A DNA stretch of 64,000 bases from Fidelibacterota bacterium (GTDB lineage: Bacteria; Fidelibacterota; SORT01). A program made the position numbers and the translations under genes. Positions 17,773-27,584 of the stretch are shown in pieces. The number at the start of each line of letters is the position of its first letter. Position 1 is the stretch's first letter. The stretch covers positions 28,473 to 92,472 of the forward strand of contig JACZYG010000011.1 of the NCBI GenBank assembly GCA_022571215.1. Direction: 5' to 3'. The notes below the pieces were generated by a model, which saw nothing but the letters and a program-made list of their open reading frames with translations, was not told where the DNA came from and did no database searches.

Positions 17773-18513
17773 TTAAAGCCTGACTCCTAATCCAATATTC
17801 AATCGCCTGCTCTGTCCCTGTTGAAATTGCAGAAATGAAAAGAAAACCTTACCAAGATTTTGAGATATTCCCACTGCCACCCAGCTTTGAGTTCGTTCGA
17901 TATTTTCGTTTTTTTCATTTAGCAGGTTGCCTTCATCTTTCACCGCTATTCTCATCTCGGAAAAATCAGCCCCTATAGATGCTTTGAAAGATGTTGATTC
18001 CCTTATCTTCAGTAAATCCAAATGGAGTGTCATATCCCATATTCTGAAATCTTCGGGTCCCCTAAGCGCGTTTACCATCACACCAAAAGAAATTCCCTTA
18101 TCCCCCTTTTCATTTGAATACGTTCTGTACCTTAATCCGAATCCGGTTATTACCACTGCCCTGTTTCCGATATTAATGGAACTGAATTTTCCTGAAAGTT
18201 CCACTCTCGGGTCTACACTAAGCGCTATATTGAACATAGGAAGTGAAAACCGATCAACGTCGTTCATCGGTCCTACCGATAATTCGCTCGACACAAAATT
18301 CGTCCCTTCGTTCACGCTAATCCTGATCTCACCCGGCTGAAGAAATCCAACATCACCGGTAAAAGATCCACCTATTGCAAATGGAAGCAGTGTCGCCAAA
18401 GGATTGACCTTTTCCCTGAAATAAGCATCTGTAAGCATATTCAGATCCAGATCTTGTCCATATAGCTGCGGAACGATAACTACAATAATAAGAATACAGA
18501 CTGTTGATTTCAT
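17773..18513 (-). CDS. Predicted outer-membrane beta-barrel protein
   Basis: 246 residues with an N-terminal signal peptide (MKSTVCILIIVVIVPQLYG, cut before QDLD). The rest is rich in alternating polar and hydrophobic strands, with many aromatic ends, and closes with a strand ending in LGVRL, as outer-membrane barrels do. No named family recognised. Its ATG overlaps the stop codon of the lipoyl transferase gene and it ends two bases before dxr, so it is firmly inside the operon. A membrane location is inferred from the strand pattern. Confidence 0.7.
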   Translation of the reverse strand: MKSTVCILIIVVIVPQLYGQDLDLNMLTDAYFREKVNPLATLLPFAIGGSFTGDVGFLQPGEIRISVNEGTNFVSSELSVGPMNDVDRFSLPMFNIALSVDPRVELSGKFSSINIGNRAVVITGFGLRYRTYSNEKGDKGISFGVMVNALRGPEDFRIWDMTLHLDLLKIRESTSFKASIGADFSEMRIAVKDEGNLLNEKNENIERTQSWVAVGISQNLGKVFFSFLQFQQGQSRRLNIGLGVRL

Positions 18514-19331
18514 TAAGCTAATTCTGTTTCTACAAGCTGCGAAAACTCAAATTTTCGCTCTTGCTCTTTAACCGTTCTTAACATCCGTTCCGATATTTCC
18601 TTTTCATCTATAGTTATTTGAAACTCACGGGAAAATGAATCACGAAGGGGAATAATCAATTCCATCGGATCGACTGTCCTTCCAAGGATATCAGAGAGAT
18701 TGTTTGTCTTCAAATCCAATTCATGCTTCATAGATCGCTTCCGGTCATCACTGATATTTAGATAATCTACTATCTCTTTATGCTTATCCCCGAGTAATAT
18801 TGATCCATGGATAAGGAGCGAATTTGGATATTTTTTACCCGCGCTCCCGACTATTTTTCTTCCATCAGATTCGAGTTCCGTTCGAGCCGAAGCCGTAAAG
18901 CATGAAGTTTTATCTGATTTAGGGCTTAACTCACTTCGGTTGGGAACCGTGTCCACTAAATCGCTTTGAACGCCTACTGTTGCTAATCCCTCCGCTATTG
19001 CGGAGTGCACCTTCATGTATGCCTCTTTCAATGTTATTTGTTCTTGTCTTAGCACTAAAGAATAGGTGAGCTCTTCGGAATGGAATATTGCCCTTCCACC
19101 CGTCGGTCTCCGAACTATATCCACTCCGTTTTCGAAACAGTAGTCTCTATTTATGATGGTCAGAGATTGGTGATATCCGATTGAAACTGCGTATGGATTC
19201 CAGCTGTAGAATCTTAGAAAAGAAGGCGTATTTTTCTGACGGGCAATCTGATCATCCAATGCCATGTTGAATACCCCTGATGAAGACGCAGTCGTTGAGA
19301 ATCCCCAATTATTCAGAACCAATGACACCAC
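18513..19331 (-). CDS. Octanoyl/lipoyl protein transferase, LipM-LplA family
   Basis: 272 residues of the biotin/lipoate ligase fold. RRPTGGRAIFHSEELTYSLV is the conserved RRxxGGGA-like motif; GRKIVGSAGKKYPNSLLIHGSILLG holds the conserved lysine. A cysteine in KTSCFTASARTEL sits where LipM octanoyltransferases have their catalytic Cys, which favours LipM (octanoyl-ACP to GcvH/E2) over the ATP-using LplA. The start is GTG, overlapping lpxA by 23 bp, and the gene is placed among lipid A genes, both using acyl-ACP. Exact activity is inferred. Confidence 0.82.
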   Translation of the reverse strand: MVSLVLNNWGFSTTASSSGVFNMALDDQIARQKNTPSFLRFYSWNPYAVSIGYHQSLTIINRDYCFENGVDIVRRPTGGRAIFHSEELTYSLVLRQEQITLKEAYMKVHSAIAEGLATVGVQSDLVDTVPNRSELSPKSDKTSCFTASARTELESDGRKIVGSAGKKYPNSLLIHGSILLGDKHKEIVDYLNISDDRKRSMKHELDLKTNNLSDILGRTVDPMELIIPLRDSFSREFQITIDEKEISERMLRTVKEQERKFEFSQLVETELA

Positions 19332-20091
19332 GAGTTGAAGCCTCGAAAAATTCTATGATATTTTTTACTTCAGGTATCAAATTATCATTGGATTTAAGAG
19401 CAGCCAATCCTTCTTGAAGTTTACTGTTTTTCCCGTATATCTGTTTGTAGGCGACCGACAGCGCTTTTATGGTCTCCCGTGAAAATCCATTTCGCTTTAA
19501 GCCTATCAAATTCAGGGTTCGATATACCATAGGTTCACCTGTTGCTATAACATAAGGCGGAATGCTCTTGAGCGCCCTGTAGCCTCCTCCTATGAACGAA
19601 TATCTCCCGATTCGCACGAATTGATGTATCGGGGTCATCCCGCCGACCGTTACATGATCTTCTATGATCACATGCCCGCCCATATTAATCCCATTTGCAA
19701 GGATAACTTTATTTCCGATGACACAATCATGCGCAACATGAACATAAGCCATAATCAAAGAGTCATTGCCTATCAGAGTAACGCCTGAAGCCTCCGTGCC
19801 CCTATTGAGAGTGGCAAATTCCCTTATAATAGTGTCATTGCCTATTTCGAGTGTAGTTTTCTCTCCATGAAATTTTAAGTCCTGGGGAATCAGACCGAGT
19901 GCGGCTCCTTTAAATATTTGACATTTCCCGCCTATGCGGGTTCCTTCCGCTATCAAAACATGGGAACCAATATTCGTATTTTCTCCGATCAGGGTATCCG
20001 ACTCAATAACAGTGTAAGGACCGACCTTGACACCGTCATTTAAGACGGCATTCTTATCTACAATTGCGGTTGGATGAACATCAATTGACAT
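19309..20091 (-). CDS. lpxA: UDP-N-acetylglucosamine acyltransferase LpxA
   Basis: 260 residues. First step of lipid A synthesis: transfers a 3-hydroxyacyl chain from ACP to UDP-GlcNAc. The left-handed beta helix of hexapeptide repeats runs from about residue 5 to 180 (HPTAIVDKNAVLNDGVKVGPYTVI and so on); AYVHVAHDCVIGN carries the catalytic His of the family; HQFVRIGRYSFIGGGYRA and the helical C-terminal third are typical. It starts two bases after lpxC-fabZ and overlaps the next gene. Confidence 0.96.
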   Translation of the reverse strand: MSIDVHPTAIVDKNAVLNDGVKVGPYTVIESDTLIGENTNIGSHVLIAEGTRIGGKCQIFKGAALGLIPQDLKFHGEKTTLEIGNDTIIREFATLNRGTEASGVTLIGNDSLIMAYVHVAHDCVIGNKVILANGINMGGHVIIEDHVTVGGMTPIHQFVRIGRYSFIGGGYRALKSIPPYVIATGEPMVYRTLNLIGLKRNGFSRETIKALSVAYKQIYGKNSKLQEGLAALKSNDNLIPEVKNIIEFFEASTRGVIGSE

Positions 20092-20093
20092 AA

Positions 20094-21494
20094 TTAAGCA
20101 TTTGAGTCCATGATGACCGCGGTCATTTCCGCGGAGGCTACGACCTTATCATCAACATACGCTTTCCCCTTCATCTTACAGGTAGTTTTAAAAACCTTCG
20201 TAAGTTCAATCTCCATTCTGATTTGGTCGCCGGGCGTAACGACTTTACGGAATTTTACTTTATCTATTCCGGTAAAATAGATCAGCTTGTCAGAAGGATT
20301 TTCCATCCCGTGCAACATCAATATTCCGCCTGCCTGAGCCATTGCTTCAACTATCAATACTCCGGGCATGACCGGCTGGTCCGGGAAATGCCCGTTGAAG
20401 AACGGTTCATTCCTGGTAACGTTTTTAATCGCTACAATATTTTTACCGGGCGTAATATCTAAGACCCTATCCACGAGAAGTAATGGATATCTGTGAGGTA
20501 AGATTTTTTCAATCGCTCGAATATCGAAGATCTCGCCGGATTTCTTTTTAGATTGGAATTTCTTTGTTATTTCCTTTTTTTCAAGGATCTTTGATAGCCT
20601 TTTAACAAGCATCACGTTTGTCAAGTGACCGCTGCGAGCAGCGAGAATATGAGCTTTTATTGGCATTCCTAAAAGCGCCAAATCTCCTATCAGATCAAGA
20701 GTCTTGTGTCTTACCGGTTCGTTCTCAAACCGCAATTTTTTTCCATTCAGGATTCCTGATTCGGGAACCGTAACTTTTCCCTTAATATCTAATAGTTTCT
20801 TGAGTTGTTTCATATCTTTGCTTCCGAGTTTCCTGTCAACCACTACGATAGCGTTATTCAGATTTCCACCCCTGATGAGACCTGCTTTGTGAAGTTCTTC
20901 AACCTCGTGCAGAAAGCAAAACGTCCTCGCGGGAGCGAATTCCTTAACAAACTCTTTTTCTAACGAATACATCGATGTATATTTTTTACCGATGGCGGGA
21001 TTTTCGTAATCAACAAGGAATGTTATCCGAAATTCCTCTGAAGGCAAGACCACTATTTCCGCATTCCGATTAGGTTGTGAAACAGTGATCGGTTCGTCAA
21101 CGCGAAAGTATTTTCTTATCTCCGATTGTTCTACAAATCCGGCTTTTAGCAAAACATCAACAAACGGTTTTGCGCTTCCATCACCTACCGGTGGTTCCTT
21201 ATTCGTAAGTTCCACATAGACATTATCTATTTGTAAGCCGGAAATGGCGCTCAATACATGCTCAACAGTATGAATCCGGACTCCATTCTGTTCTATGCTT
21301 GTCCCCCTGTTTAGATCCACCACATTACTGATATGCGGAATAATTTCAGGGCTGTTTTCGAGGTCGGTGCGGACAAATCGAATACCATGGTTAACGGGCG
21401 CAGGTCTAAACGTCACTCTGCTTTTCAAACCTGTGTGAAGTCCCACCCCTGAAAAATGCACGGGGTTGGCTATCGTTCTTTGATATTCATTCAT
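20094..21494 (-). CDS. lpxC/fabZ: Bifunctional LpxC deacetylase - FabZ dehydratase fusion
   Basis: 466 residues. Residues 1 to about 300 are LpxC, the zinc-dependent UDP-3-O-acyl-GlcNAc deacetylase ([17 protein letters not shown]; zinc His in [26 protein letters not shown]). From about 320 follows FabZ, the 3-hydroxyacyl-ACP dehydratase ([16 protein letters not shown] with catalytic His; [23 protein letters not shown]). The fusion is a known trait of Bacteroidetes and relatives, and it joins enzymes that compete for the same hydroxyacyl pool. I chose the ATG at 21494, which overlaps the lpxD stop; an in-frame TTG lies at 21503. Confidence 0.96.
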   Translation of the reverse strand: MNEYQRTIANPVHFSGVGLHTGLKSRVTFRPAPVNHGIRFVRTDLENSPEIIPHISNVVDLNRGTSIEQNGVRIHTVEHVLSAISGLQIDNVYVELTNKEPPVGDGSAKPFVDVLLKAGFVEQSEIRKYFRVDEPITVSQPNRNAEIVVLPSEEFRITFLVDYENPAIGKKYTSMYSLEKEFVKEFAPARTFCFLHEVEELHKAGLIRGGNLNNAIVVVDRKLGSKDMKQLKKLLDIKGKVTVPESGILNGKKLRFENEPVRHKTLDLIGDLALLGMPIKAHILAARSGHLTNVMLVKRLSKILEKKEITKKFQSKKKSGEIFDIRAIEKILPHRYPLLLVDRVLDITPGKNIVAIKNVTRNEPFFNGHFPDQPVMPGVLIVEAMAQAGGILMLHGMENPSDKLIYFTGIDKVKFRKVVTPGDQIRMEIELTKVFKTTCKMKGKAYVDDKVVASAEMTAVIMDSNA

Positions 21495-22524
21495 CCTTAG
21501 CAAACCTCTCTTTGATTTTTAATACTTCATTTTCCAATTCTTTTATCCTCTTAACTAATTTGGGGAGCCTGCTTAAATTTGCGTCATTTGCCAATGCTTT
21601 AGAATGAATTCGAGCCGGATACCCGGATATTGTAACACCGTCAGGAAAGGATTTTGTCACTCCGGCTCGAGCGCCTATTTTTACGCCATCGCCTATTTTT
21701 ATATGTCCGACTAAACCTGCTTGTCCACCGATCTGGACTCCGCTACCGATCTTTGTGCTGCCGGATATTCCAACCTGACTGATGATTATAGTATATTCGC
21801 CAATCTCAACATTATGTGCCACTTGAATCTGGTTATCGAGCTTAGCGCCTCTTCTTATCAGTGTGGCTCCCATAGTTCCCCTATCCACACAACAGTTAGC
21901 GCCTATGGACACATCGCTTTCGATGATTACAGTTCCTACCTGGGGTACTTTAAATATTTTACCGTTTTCCGGCAGATAGCCAAATCCTTCTGACCCTATT
22001 ACGGTACAGGAACCAATTACTACCCGATCACCGATAGTGGTGCCGGATACGATCACAGCTCCGGGATTGACTGTGCACTCTTCGCCGATGCTAACGTCAC
22101 TGTCTATGAAAACGTTTTCCATAATGCAACAATTTTTACCCAGTCGCGCGCCGTTTTTTATTACGCTTCCCGCGCCCACAAAACTACCCTCACCTACTTC
22201 CGCGTTCTCCCCGATGATAGCAGTTGATTCAATATTTTTCGGATACTCTTTTGGCGGATGAAAATATGCTAATATCTTAGCTTTTGCAATCTGCACATCT
22301 GTTACCCTAATTGCGGGGATTGCCGGGGCTTTCATATCTTCAGAAATTATTACCGCCGTCGCTTCAGAGGATTTCAGGATTTCAGCGTATTTGTTATTTG
22401 CCAAGAAAGTTATCTGTCCGGGATAGGAAGACTCTATCTCGGATATTCCGTCAATTTCAACAGTTCCTTCTCCCACGAGTTCACCGCCGAGAAGCTCACA
22501 CAGCTCCGATAGGTGAACCGGCAC
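21487..22524 (-). CDS. lpxD: UDP-3-O-acyl-glucosamine N-acyltransferase LpxD
   Basis: 345 residues. Third step of lipid A synthesis, adding the second hydroxyacyl chain. An N-terminal uridine-binding domain (residues 1-100, ending ILAYFHPP) is followed by many hexapeptide repeats ([19 protein letters not shown] and on). [23 protein letters not shown] holds the catalytic His. A C-terminal charged helix ([18 protein letters not shown]) probably contacts ACP. Starts at GTG, two bases after the ompH stop. Confidence 0.96.
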   Translation of the reverse strand: MPVHLSELCELLGGELVGEGTVEIDGISEIESSYPGQITFLANNKYAEILKSSEATAVIISEDMKAPAIPAIRVTDVQIAKAKILAYFHPPKEYPKNIESTAIIGENAEVGEGSFVGAGSVIKNGARLGKNCCIMENVFIDSDVSIGEECTVNPGAVIVSGTTIGDRVVIGSCTVIGSEGFGYLPENGKIFKVPQVGTVIIESDVSIGANCCVDRGTMGATLIRRGAKLDNQIQVAHNVEIGEYTIIISQVGISGSTKIGSGVQIGGQAGLVGHIKIGDGVKIGARAGVTKSFPDGVTISGYPARIHSKALANDANLSRLPKLVKRIKELENEVLKIKERFAKDE

Positions 22525-22526
22525 TG

Positions 22527-23072
22527 TTACTTTTTCCTGGAAGACTTACCAATACCCGTTCTTAGTCTTTCAAGAACTTTATCAGTTAAGTCGTTCTCTA
22601 TTTTCTTAAATGGAATTGTTCCACGGGCGGCATCAAATACCATTTCATATCCTTCTTCATCTGCTATCTCGCTTAGAGCGATTATTATATCGTCCATGGA
22701 TTTTTGAGTGAGCTGCTTTTGAGTCTGATATATCGTGCCTCCCGGACCAAATGTCTGTTCCGTGGATTTACGGATTTTTTCCTGCTTCCCGGCTATCTCC
22801 TTGTCCTTCTGCGCAAGCCTGGAGCTGCTCCAGGTAAAACGACCTTTATCTCTTTCGTTTTGAAGGCTATCGAGCTGCGCCCATAGATATTGCAGATCTT
22901 TTTCGGCCTTTGCTGCTTCCTTCTCAAACTTCTGCTTTGCAAATTTAAACTCTTCAAACTTTTCGAAGATCTGTTCACTATCAATATAACCTATCTTCGT
23001 TTGAGCGGTTGCCGCCGCTGAAAATATCAAAAAAACCGACAGTGTTATGAGGCATAATTTAACTATATTCAT
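22527..23072 (-). CDS. OmpH/Skp family periplasmic chaperone (second copy)
   Basis: 181 residues with a signal peptide (MNIVKLCLITLSVFLIFSAAATAQ) and then KIGYIDSEQIFEKFEEFKFAKQKFEKEAAKAEKDLQ, the OmpH start, leading into long charged coiled-coil helices. Skp/OmpH trimers carry unfolded outer-membrane proteins across the periplasm to BamA. The basic tail (TGIGKSSRKK) is unusual. It follows the other ompH copy by 7 bp. Confidence 0.9.
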   Translation of the reverse strand: MNIVKLCLITLSVFLIFSAAATAQTKIGYIDSEQIFEKFEEFKFAKQKFEKEAAKAEKDLQYLWAQLDSLQNERDKGRFTWSSSRLAQKDKEIAGKQEKIRKSTEQTFGPGGTIYQTQKQLTQKSMDDIIIALSEIADEEGYEMVFDAARGTIPFKKIENDLTDKVLERLRTGIGKSSRKK

Positions 23073-23079
23073 AAATTTT

Positions 23080-23592
23080 TTACTCGAATTTTTTTCTCAT
23101 TTCGAACAATATCTGTTCAGTAAGATCTCTTCCGCCGGAAGCAAAGAGAATACTATTTACTGTGTTGTCATATATTAGCATAAAATTTTCATCGATACCC
23201 AACTTCCTTATTGTTTCGTTAAATCCAAGAAGGATTGGCGCCTTCAGATCATTTTCTTTTTGGAGTATCTCTTGTTGACGCGTGATACCGGTTCTTTGAT
23301 AGTCACGGGATATCTGTTCGATCTTCTCTTGTAATTGGGTCCTCATTGTTTCCGTCAGCATCATTTGATTCTGTAATACTCCACTCAAACTATCCGCCTC
23401 AGTCAACATACGTTGGAGTTCAAATTCCGCGTTTTCCTTCATCTGAAGTAGACTCTTATCGGCGTTCTGCCAACTTTTAAGGTCCGTCAACACCTTTACT
23501 TTGTCTACATAGCCTATCTTCACTGACTGACCGAAGACCGCCGATTGCAAAATAATTAATAAAAGCATCGATAACAAAATTATTTTTTTCAA
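23080..23592 (-). CDS. OmpH/Skp family periplasmic chaperone (first copy)
   Basis: 170 residues, signal peptide (MKKIILLSMLLLIILQSAVFGQ), then VKIGYVDKVKVLTDLKSWQNADKSLL and a long coiled-coil arm (EFELQRMLTEADSLSGVLQNQ ...), with a short C-terminal beta part. Same family as its neighbour, but the two are only loosely alike, so they may form different or mixed trimers. Lies 27 bp downstream of bamA. Two adjacent ompH genes after bamA is common in Bacteroidetes-type genomes. Confidence 0.9.
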   Translation of the reverse strand: MKKIILLSMLLLIILQSAVFGQSVKIGYVDKVKVLTDLKSWQNADKSLLQMKENAEFELQRMLTEADSLSGVLQNQMMLTETMRTQLQEKIEQISRDYQRTGITRQQEILQKENDLKAPILLGFNETIRKLGIDENFMLIYDNTVNSILFASGGRDLTEQILFEMRKKFE

Positions 23593-23619
23593 TATTTACT
23601 CCCTCGGATTATATAATTG

Positions 23620-25986
23620 TTAGAATTGTTTGCCAAATTGGAAATGAACCTTCCAACCCCCTCTTTTGCTGGAATCGGTAAGATCATCAAATCCATATCC
23701 CATATCGAAACCTATAAGGCCTACCAACGGCATGAACATCCGTAACCCAAAACCTGCCGATTTATGCAGATCAAATATATCAGTTGAATTAAAATCAAGC
23801 CAGGTGTTACCACCTTCGTAAAAGAACAGCCCGAAGATTGTCGGGTTTGGAGCAATCGGGAACCTTAATTCCATGGAAAACTTCGTCATTACTCTGCCGC
23901 CTATTGCGAAATTGCTTGATGTTGGACTCGGCGGACCTACCGTCCTGTCATCATATCCCCTTAACGGTTCACCAATGGTCAATCCGCTGCCGCCCATAAA
24001 GAAGTTTTCGTCCCAGGGAATAAACGCGTTTTTAGAAAATGTGCCGATAGACCCGAACTTATATTTATTCAACAATACAAAATTCCAGAACAACGGTGTA
24101 TACCAATCTACGGAGATTACGCTTTTATAAAAATCTTCATCGCCGCCGAGAAGACCACCCGAAAGTTGAGAAAGCAGAGAAAAGACCGAGCCTTGAGTCG
24201 GAAATTCCGGACGGTCACGGCTGTCTCTCGTCAGAACTATTGTTAGAGTTCTTTGGTTCGTTTTTATTACTTCTTTATCTATGTCACCTTCGGAGATTTC
24301 CGCAAAACGTTCCGGTGAAACCAATCTCTGAAGGATGCTGGGGTCTTTTATGTTGGAAAATTCCCTGCGCGCTATACGCAACGATGAATTTCCACGAAAG
24401 TAATCATCAGGCCAACGGAACCGTCTGCCCAATGTAACAGTCCCCCCGTATTCCTTCTGATCAAGAGGAATTGTAATTCCCCTTCTTTTAGTGTTAAAGA
24501 CCCGGAATCCTGCCAATGTAGGCGTACCAAATAACCATGGTTCCGTAAACCCTATGGAGAATGCCCTGAAAATTCGACCAAATTGCCAGTTGAATGAGAG
24601 TATCTGTCCATTACCAATGAAGTTGTTGAAGTCAACACCGATTGAACCTATAGCGCCGTCCCTTTGCGAAAAACCCGCCGATGCGTTAGCCCTGTCAGTT
24701 TGTTTCTCCTCAACCACGATTTCCACATCCACTTCATCATCGTCTACCGGACTGATGTTGGGAATTACATTCGCGAAATAATTCAGTATAAATATTTCTC
24801 GTTGACTTCGGATAAGTTTAGTCCGATTGAAAACCTCTCCGGGATATAATTTTAGTTCACGGCGAATTACTTTTTCTTTTGTTTTTGTATTTCCATAAAT
24901 ATTAACATTTCTGACAAATACCTTTTGATTTTCCGATATATCGTACTTGATATTCACTACGTCTTCAGAAAATGGCGTTTGCAAGGGTTGAATATTTACA
25001 TATATATAACCCTTATCCATGTATAAACCGGTTAATCGGTCAAAGACCGCGGCTTCGAGGACTTCTTCATTGTAATCATCACCCTCTTTAATTCCCAAGA
25101 CAAACATAAGTTCTTCTTCGCTGAAGAGCTCATTTCCTTCAAACGTTATCTCTCCAATTTTGTATCGGTTTCCCTCTCTGATGGTCAAGTTCAGATAAAG
25201 CTTCTCCTTTTTATCATCATAAATAAGCGAATCGGAGAGAATCTCGGCATCCCTGTAGCCGTTATTCTTATAAAACTGAACGATATTTTCTTTATCTTCT
25301 TCAAACTCTTCCGCATCAAAACCACCCTTACGCCAGAAACGCCATTTCCCCTTTGTCTTATTATTTTTCATCTGTTTAATGATCTTACCTTCCGAAAAAT
25401 TTTCGACGCCCTTTATTACAATTCCTCTGATACTAACCTTAGATCCTTCATTAATATTGAACCGCAGAATTATGTAATCCTCTTTTTCAGTCGGAATACG
25501 TTCGGTGCTGACTTCAACCAACAGATACCCTTTATCCTTATAAATCTCTTTTATGGCAATAATGGTTCGCATTTCCATATGAGGAGTAATCCGCTGACCG
25601 CGGAAAAAAGTGACTACATCCTTTAACTTGTCATCCTTTAGGTGTTTATTGCCCTTTAACTCATAACTGTCCATTTTGGGATATTCTTTAACCGTTATCA
25701 GGAGATAAAGTCCTTCCTCGACCTGCTTTTCAGCCGTTATTTGCACATCAGAAAAAACTTTCATAGCCCATAAACGGTTTATCGCATCTTTGATATCATC
25801 ACCTGATATTACTTTTCCGGCAACTAATCCGGAATTTCTTAGGATGACACCCGCGGCTGCAGCCTTGTTCCCGACCACATCCACGCTGAATATTTTCACT
25901 TTTTCCTGAGCCTGAAGCGCTGAAGCGAAAGACATAATCGCTACACTGAATACCATTGCGACTGTTCTGTTAATGTTCATACCCAT
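23620..25986 (-). CDS. bamA: Outer membrane protein assembly factor BamA
   Basis: 788 residues. Signal peptide ends at ...ASALQAQ; five POTRA repeats follow (about residues 30-430; e.g. VKIFSVDVVGNKAAAAGVILRNSG, FVRNVNIYGNTKTKEKVIRRELKLYPGEVFN), then the 16-strand surface-antigen barrel (FGLRMFMPLVGLIGFDMGYGFDD) ending FQFGKQF with an aromatic last residue. It is the centre of outer-membrane protein insertion. Second gene of the envelope operon, 27 bp after uppS. Length is normal. Confidence 0.96.
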   Translation of the reverse strand: MGMNINRTVAMVFSVAIMSFASALQAQEKVKIFSVDVVGNKAAAAGVILRNSGLVAGKVISGDDIKDAINRLWAMKVFSDVQITAEKQVEEGLYLLITVKEYPKMDSYELKGNKHLKDDKLKDVVTFFRGQRITPHMEMRTIIAIKEIYKDKGYLLVEVSTERIPTEKEDYIILRFNINEGSKVSIRGIVIKGVENFSEGKIIKQMKNNKTKGKWRFWRKGGFDAEEFEEDKENIVQFYKNNGYRDAEILSDSLIYDDKKEKLYLNLTIREGNRYKIGEITFEGNELFSEEELMFVLGIKEGDDYNEEVLEAAVFDRLTGLYMDKGYIYVNIQPLQTPFSEDVVNIKYDISENQKVFVRNVNIYGNTKTKEKVIRRELKLYPGEVFNRTKLIRSQREIFILNYFANVIPNISPVDDDEVDVEIVVEEKQTDRANASAGFSQRDGAIGSIGVDFNNFIGNGQILSFNWQFGRIFRAFSIGFTEPWLFGTPTLAGFRVFNTKRRGITIPLDQKEYGGTVTLGRRFRWPDDYFRGNSSLRIARREFSNIKDPSILQRLVSPERFAEISEGDIDKEVIKTNQRTLTIVLTRDSRDRPEFPTQGSVFSLLSQLSGGLLGGDEDFYKSVISVDWYTPLFWNFVLLNKYKFGSIGTFSKNAFIPWDENFFMGGSGLTIGEPLRGYDDRTVGPPSPTSSNFAIGGRVMTKFSMELRFPIAPNPTIFGLFFYEGGNTWLDFNSTDIFDLHKSAGFGLRMFMPLVGLIGFDMGYGFDDLTDSSKRGGWKVHFQFGKQF

Positions 25987-26013
25987 CTTTAAAAAGAAAT
26001 TTGCCCTATCGAT

Positions 26014-26781
26014 TCAATTAATCTGCTCACTGACCTTTCCATATCTTCTTTCCCTTCTTTGATAATCGCTTAATGCCTCATACAATTGCGCTCTCCGGAA
26101 TTCAGGCCATAGAGTGTCTGTTATATATAACTCCGTATAAGCCAACTGCCATAAAAGGAAATTACTAATTCTTGCCTCCCCGCTCGTTCGAATCAGCAGA
26201 TCCGGATCCGGCGTGTCATTTGTCAGCAGAAAATCGGAAAATTTCTTTTCATCTAAATCGGAAATATCCAGTTCATCCGATTCGACCGCTTCAACTATTT
26301 TCTTGACCGCGCCTATTATCTCCCTCCTCGAACCATACGAAAGAGCAAGGTGTAACTTTAAACCCTTGTTAGCGGAAGTATCCTCTATCGCTATCCTCAT
26401 CTCGTTTGCTGCCGCTGACGGCAGATCGTCAAGATTTCCAAGTGTCGATATCCTAACTTCGTTATCCATAAGATCTTTAAGTTCACGACGTATTGTTCGG
26501 AAGAGAAGTTTCATTAAAGCAGACACTTCTCTTTTCGGACGTTGCCAATTTTCAAGCGAAAATGTATAAAGAGTTAAATGCCCAATACCTAATTGACCGC
26601 ACGCCTCTACAATATCCTTAACAGAGTTTATACCCTCGCTATGACCCGCCACTCTCGGCAACCCGCGACTTTTTGCCCATCTTCCGTTGCCGTCCATAAT
26701 GACAGCTATGTGTTCGGGCAACGTTCCCGAAGATTTCAATTCATTTTGAAGTAGTTTGTCGTGCGGTTCCGGTTCTTTCAT
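26014..26781 (-). CDS. uppS: Isoprenyl transferase (undecaprenyl diphosphate synthase)
   Basis: 255 residues. Builds the long cis-polyprenyl diphosphate carrier for peptidoglycan and LPS. HIAVIMDGNGRWAKSRGLPRVAGHSEG contains the catalytic Asp30; LTLYTFSLENWQRPKREV and the late DPDLLIRTSGEARISNFLLWQLAYTELY are signature motifs. It opens the envelope operon (uppS-bamA-ompH-ompH-lpxD-lpxC/fabZ-lpxA-...-dxr-rseP). The 128 bp upstream should hold its promoter. Confidence 0.96.
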   Translation of the reverse strand: MKEPEPHDKLLQNELKSSGTLPEHIAVIMDGNGRWAKSRGLPRVAGHSEGINSVKDIVEACGQLGIGHLTLYTFSLENWQRPKREVSALMKLLFRTIRRELKDLMDNEVRISTLGNLDDLPSAAANEMRIAIEDTSANKGLKLHLALSYGSRREIIGAVKKIVEAVESDELDISDLDEKKFSDFLLTNDTPDPDLLIRTSGEARISNFLLWQLAYTELYITDTLWPEFRRAQLYEALSDYQRRERRYGKVSEQIN

Positions 26782-26909
26782 TAAATATCAATTATCCAAT
26801 TTTTATTTAGCCTATAATAGTACTTAGAATGATGCCTAATGTCAACATCTGCCTGTGAATTTCCATGCCTGTACATTTCCGGCAATTCTTTATTTCGTGA
26901 ATTGCCCGG

Positions 26910-27161
26910 CTAATTTTTTCGGTTCCCTTTTCTCACGTAAACAATATAACCTTTGGTTTCGATAAGCTTCTCCTCTCCAAGATATTCATGACCGTTACTG
27001 TGGCACCAAGCCGGCATATCCAAGATGATGGCAAGATCATCGGCTTTGATGGCTATAATCTCCCCTACTTCAATATTCTTAATCATTTTTGAAGTTTCAA
27101 TAATTGGATATGGGCATATAAACCCGAGAGCGTTCAACTCTTTATCTGGCGAATATTTCAT
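26910..27161 (-). CDS. TusA/SirA/YedF-family sulfur carrier protein
   Basis: 83 residues. KELNALGFICPYPIIETSKMIKNIEVGEIIAIKADDLAIILDMPAWCHSNGHEYLG fits the TusA family: the CPxP motif (CPYP) and a second Cys followed by a His-rich turn (AWCHSNGHE). These proteins carry persulfide sulfur in tRNA thiolation, molybdopterin or sulfur oxidation. It sits just past the terminator of the Rrf2-mrp-sufT operon, on the same strand. The sulfur role matches the Fe-S neighbours, but the exact partner is unknown. Confidence 0.85.
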   Translation of the reverse strand: MKYSPDKELNALGFICPYPIIETSKMIKNIEVGEIIAIKADDLAIILDMPAWCHSNGHEYLGEEKLIETKGYIVYVRKGNRKN

Positions 27162-27214
27162 TTTTCACAATTTAACGACCGGGATAGAAAACTTCAAAGA
27201 TTATTAAATTAAAA

Positions 27215-27236
27215 AACCCCGAGATGAATCGGGGTT
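27215..27236 (-). terminator. Rho-independent terminator of the Rrf2-mrp-sufT operon
   Basis: AACCCCGA / TCGGGGTT, an 8-bp stem with a GATGAA loop; on the minus strand it runs into six Ts (27211-27216). It stands about 30 bp after the sufT stop. Confidence 0.85.
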
Positions 27237-27265
27237 AATTAATCCGTATACTCTATTTTTCTGAT

Positions 27266-27562
27266 CTAAAAGCCTAATTTTTCCTTTGCTGCTGCGCTCA
27301 TCATTGTAGCATTCCATTCAGGCTCCCAGACTATATCCACATCCGCCTGAGTGATTCCTTCCATCGCTCTCAATCTTCCGGTGACGTCAGAGGAAATTTG
27401 AGCGCTCATCGGGCAACCTTTTCCCGTTAATGTCATAGTTATCTTCACCGCATCATCGATTATGTTTACGTCATATACCAGCCCGAGATCAACAATATTA
27501 ACAGGGATCTCAGGATCAAAACAATCTTTTAGCGCTTCAAGTACTTCTTCTTCTTTTACCAT
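27266..27562 (-). CDS. SufT/DUF59 (MIP18-like) Fe-S assembly factor
   Basis: 98 residues: VKEEEVLEALKDCFDPEIPVNIVDLGLVYDVNI, then MTLTGKGCPMSAQISSDVTGRL with the conserved Cys, and VDIVWEPEWNATMMSAAAKEKLGF, all typical of the PaaD/SufT (DUF59) family, which helps mature iron-sulfur proteins. I placed the start at the ATG at 27562, which has a GGAG site; a TTG 36 bases upstream overlaps mrp. Its neighbour mrp also begins with a DUF59-like domain, so both fit the same pathway. Confidence 0.9.
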   Translation of the reverse strand: MVKEEEVLEALKDCFDPEIPVNIVDLGLVYDVNIIDDAVKITMTLTGKGCPMSAQISSDVTGRLRAMEGITQADVDIVWEPEWNATMMSAAAKEKLGF

Positions 27563-27584
27563 TTTATATCTCCGATTCTCAATA

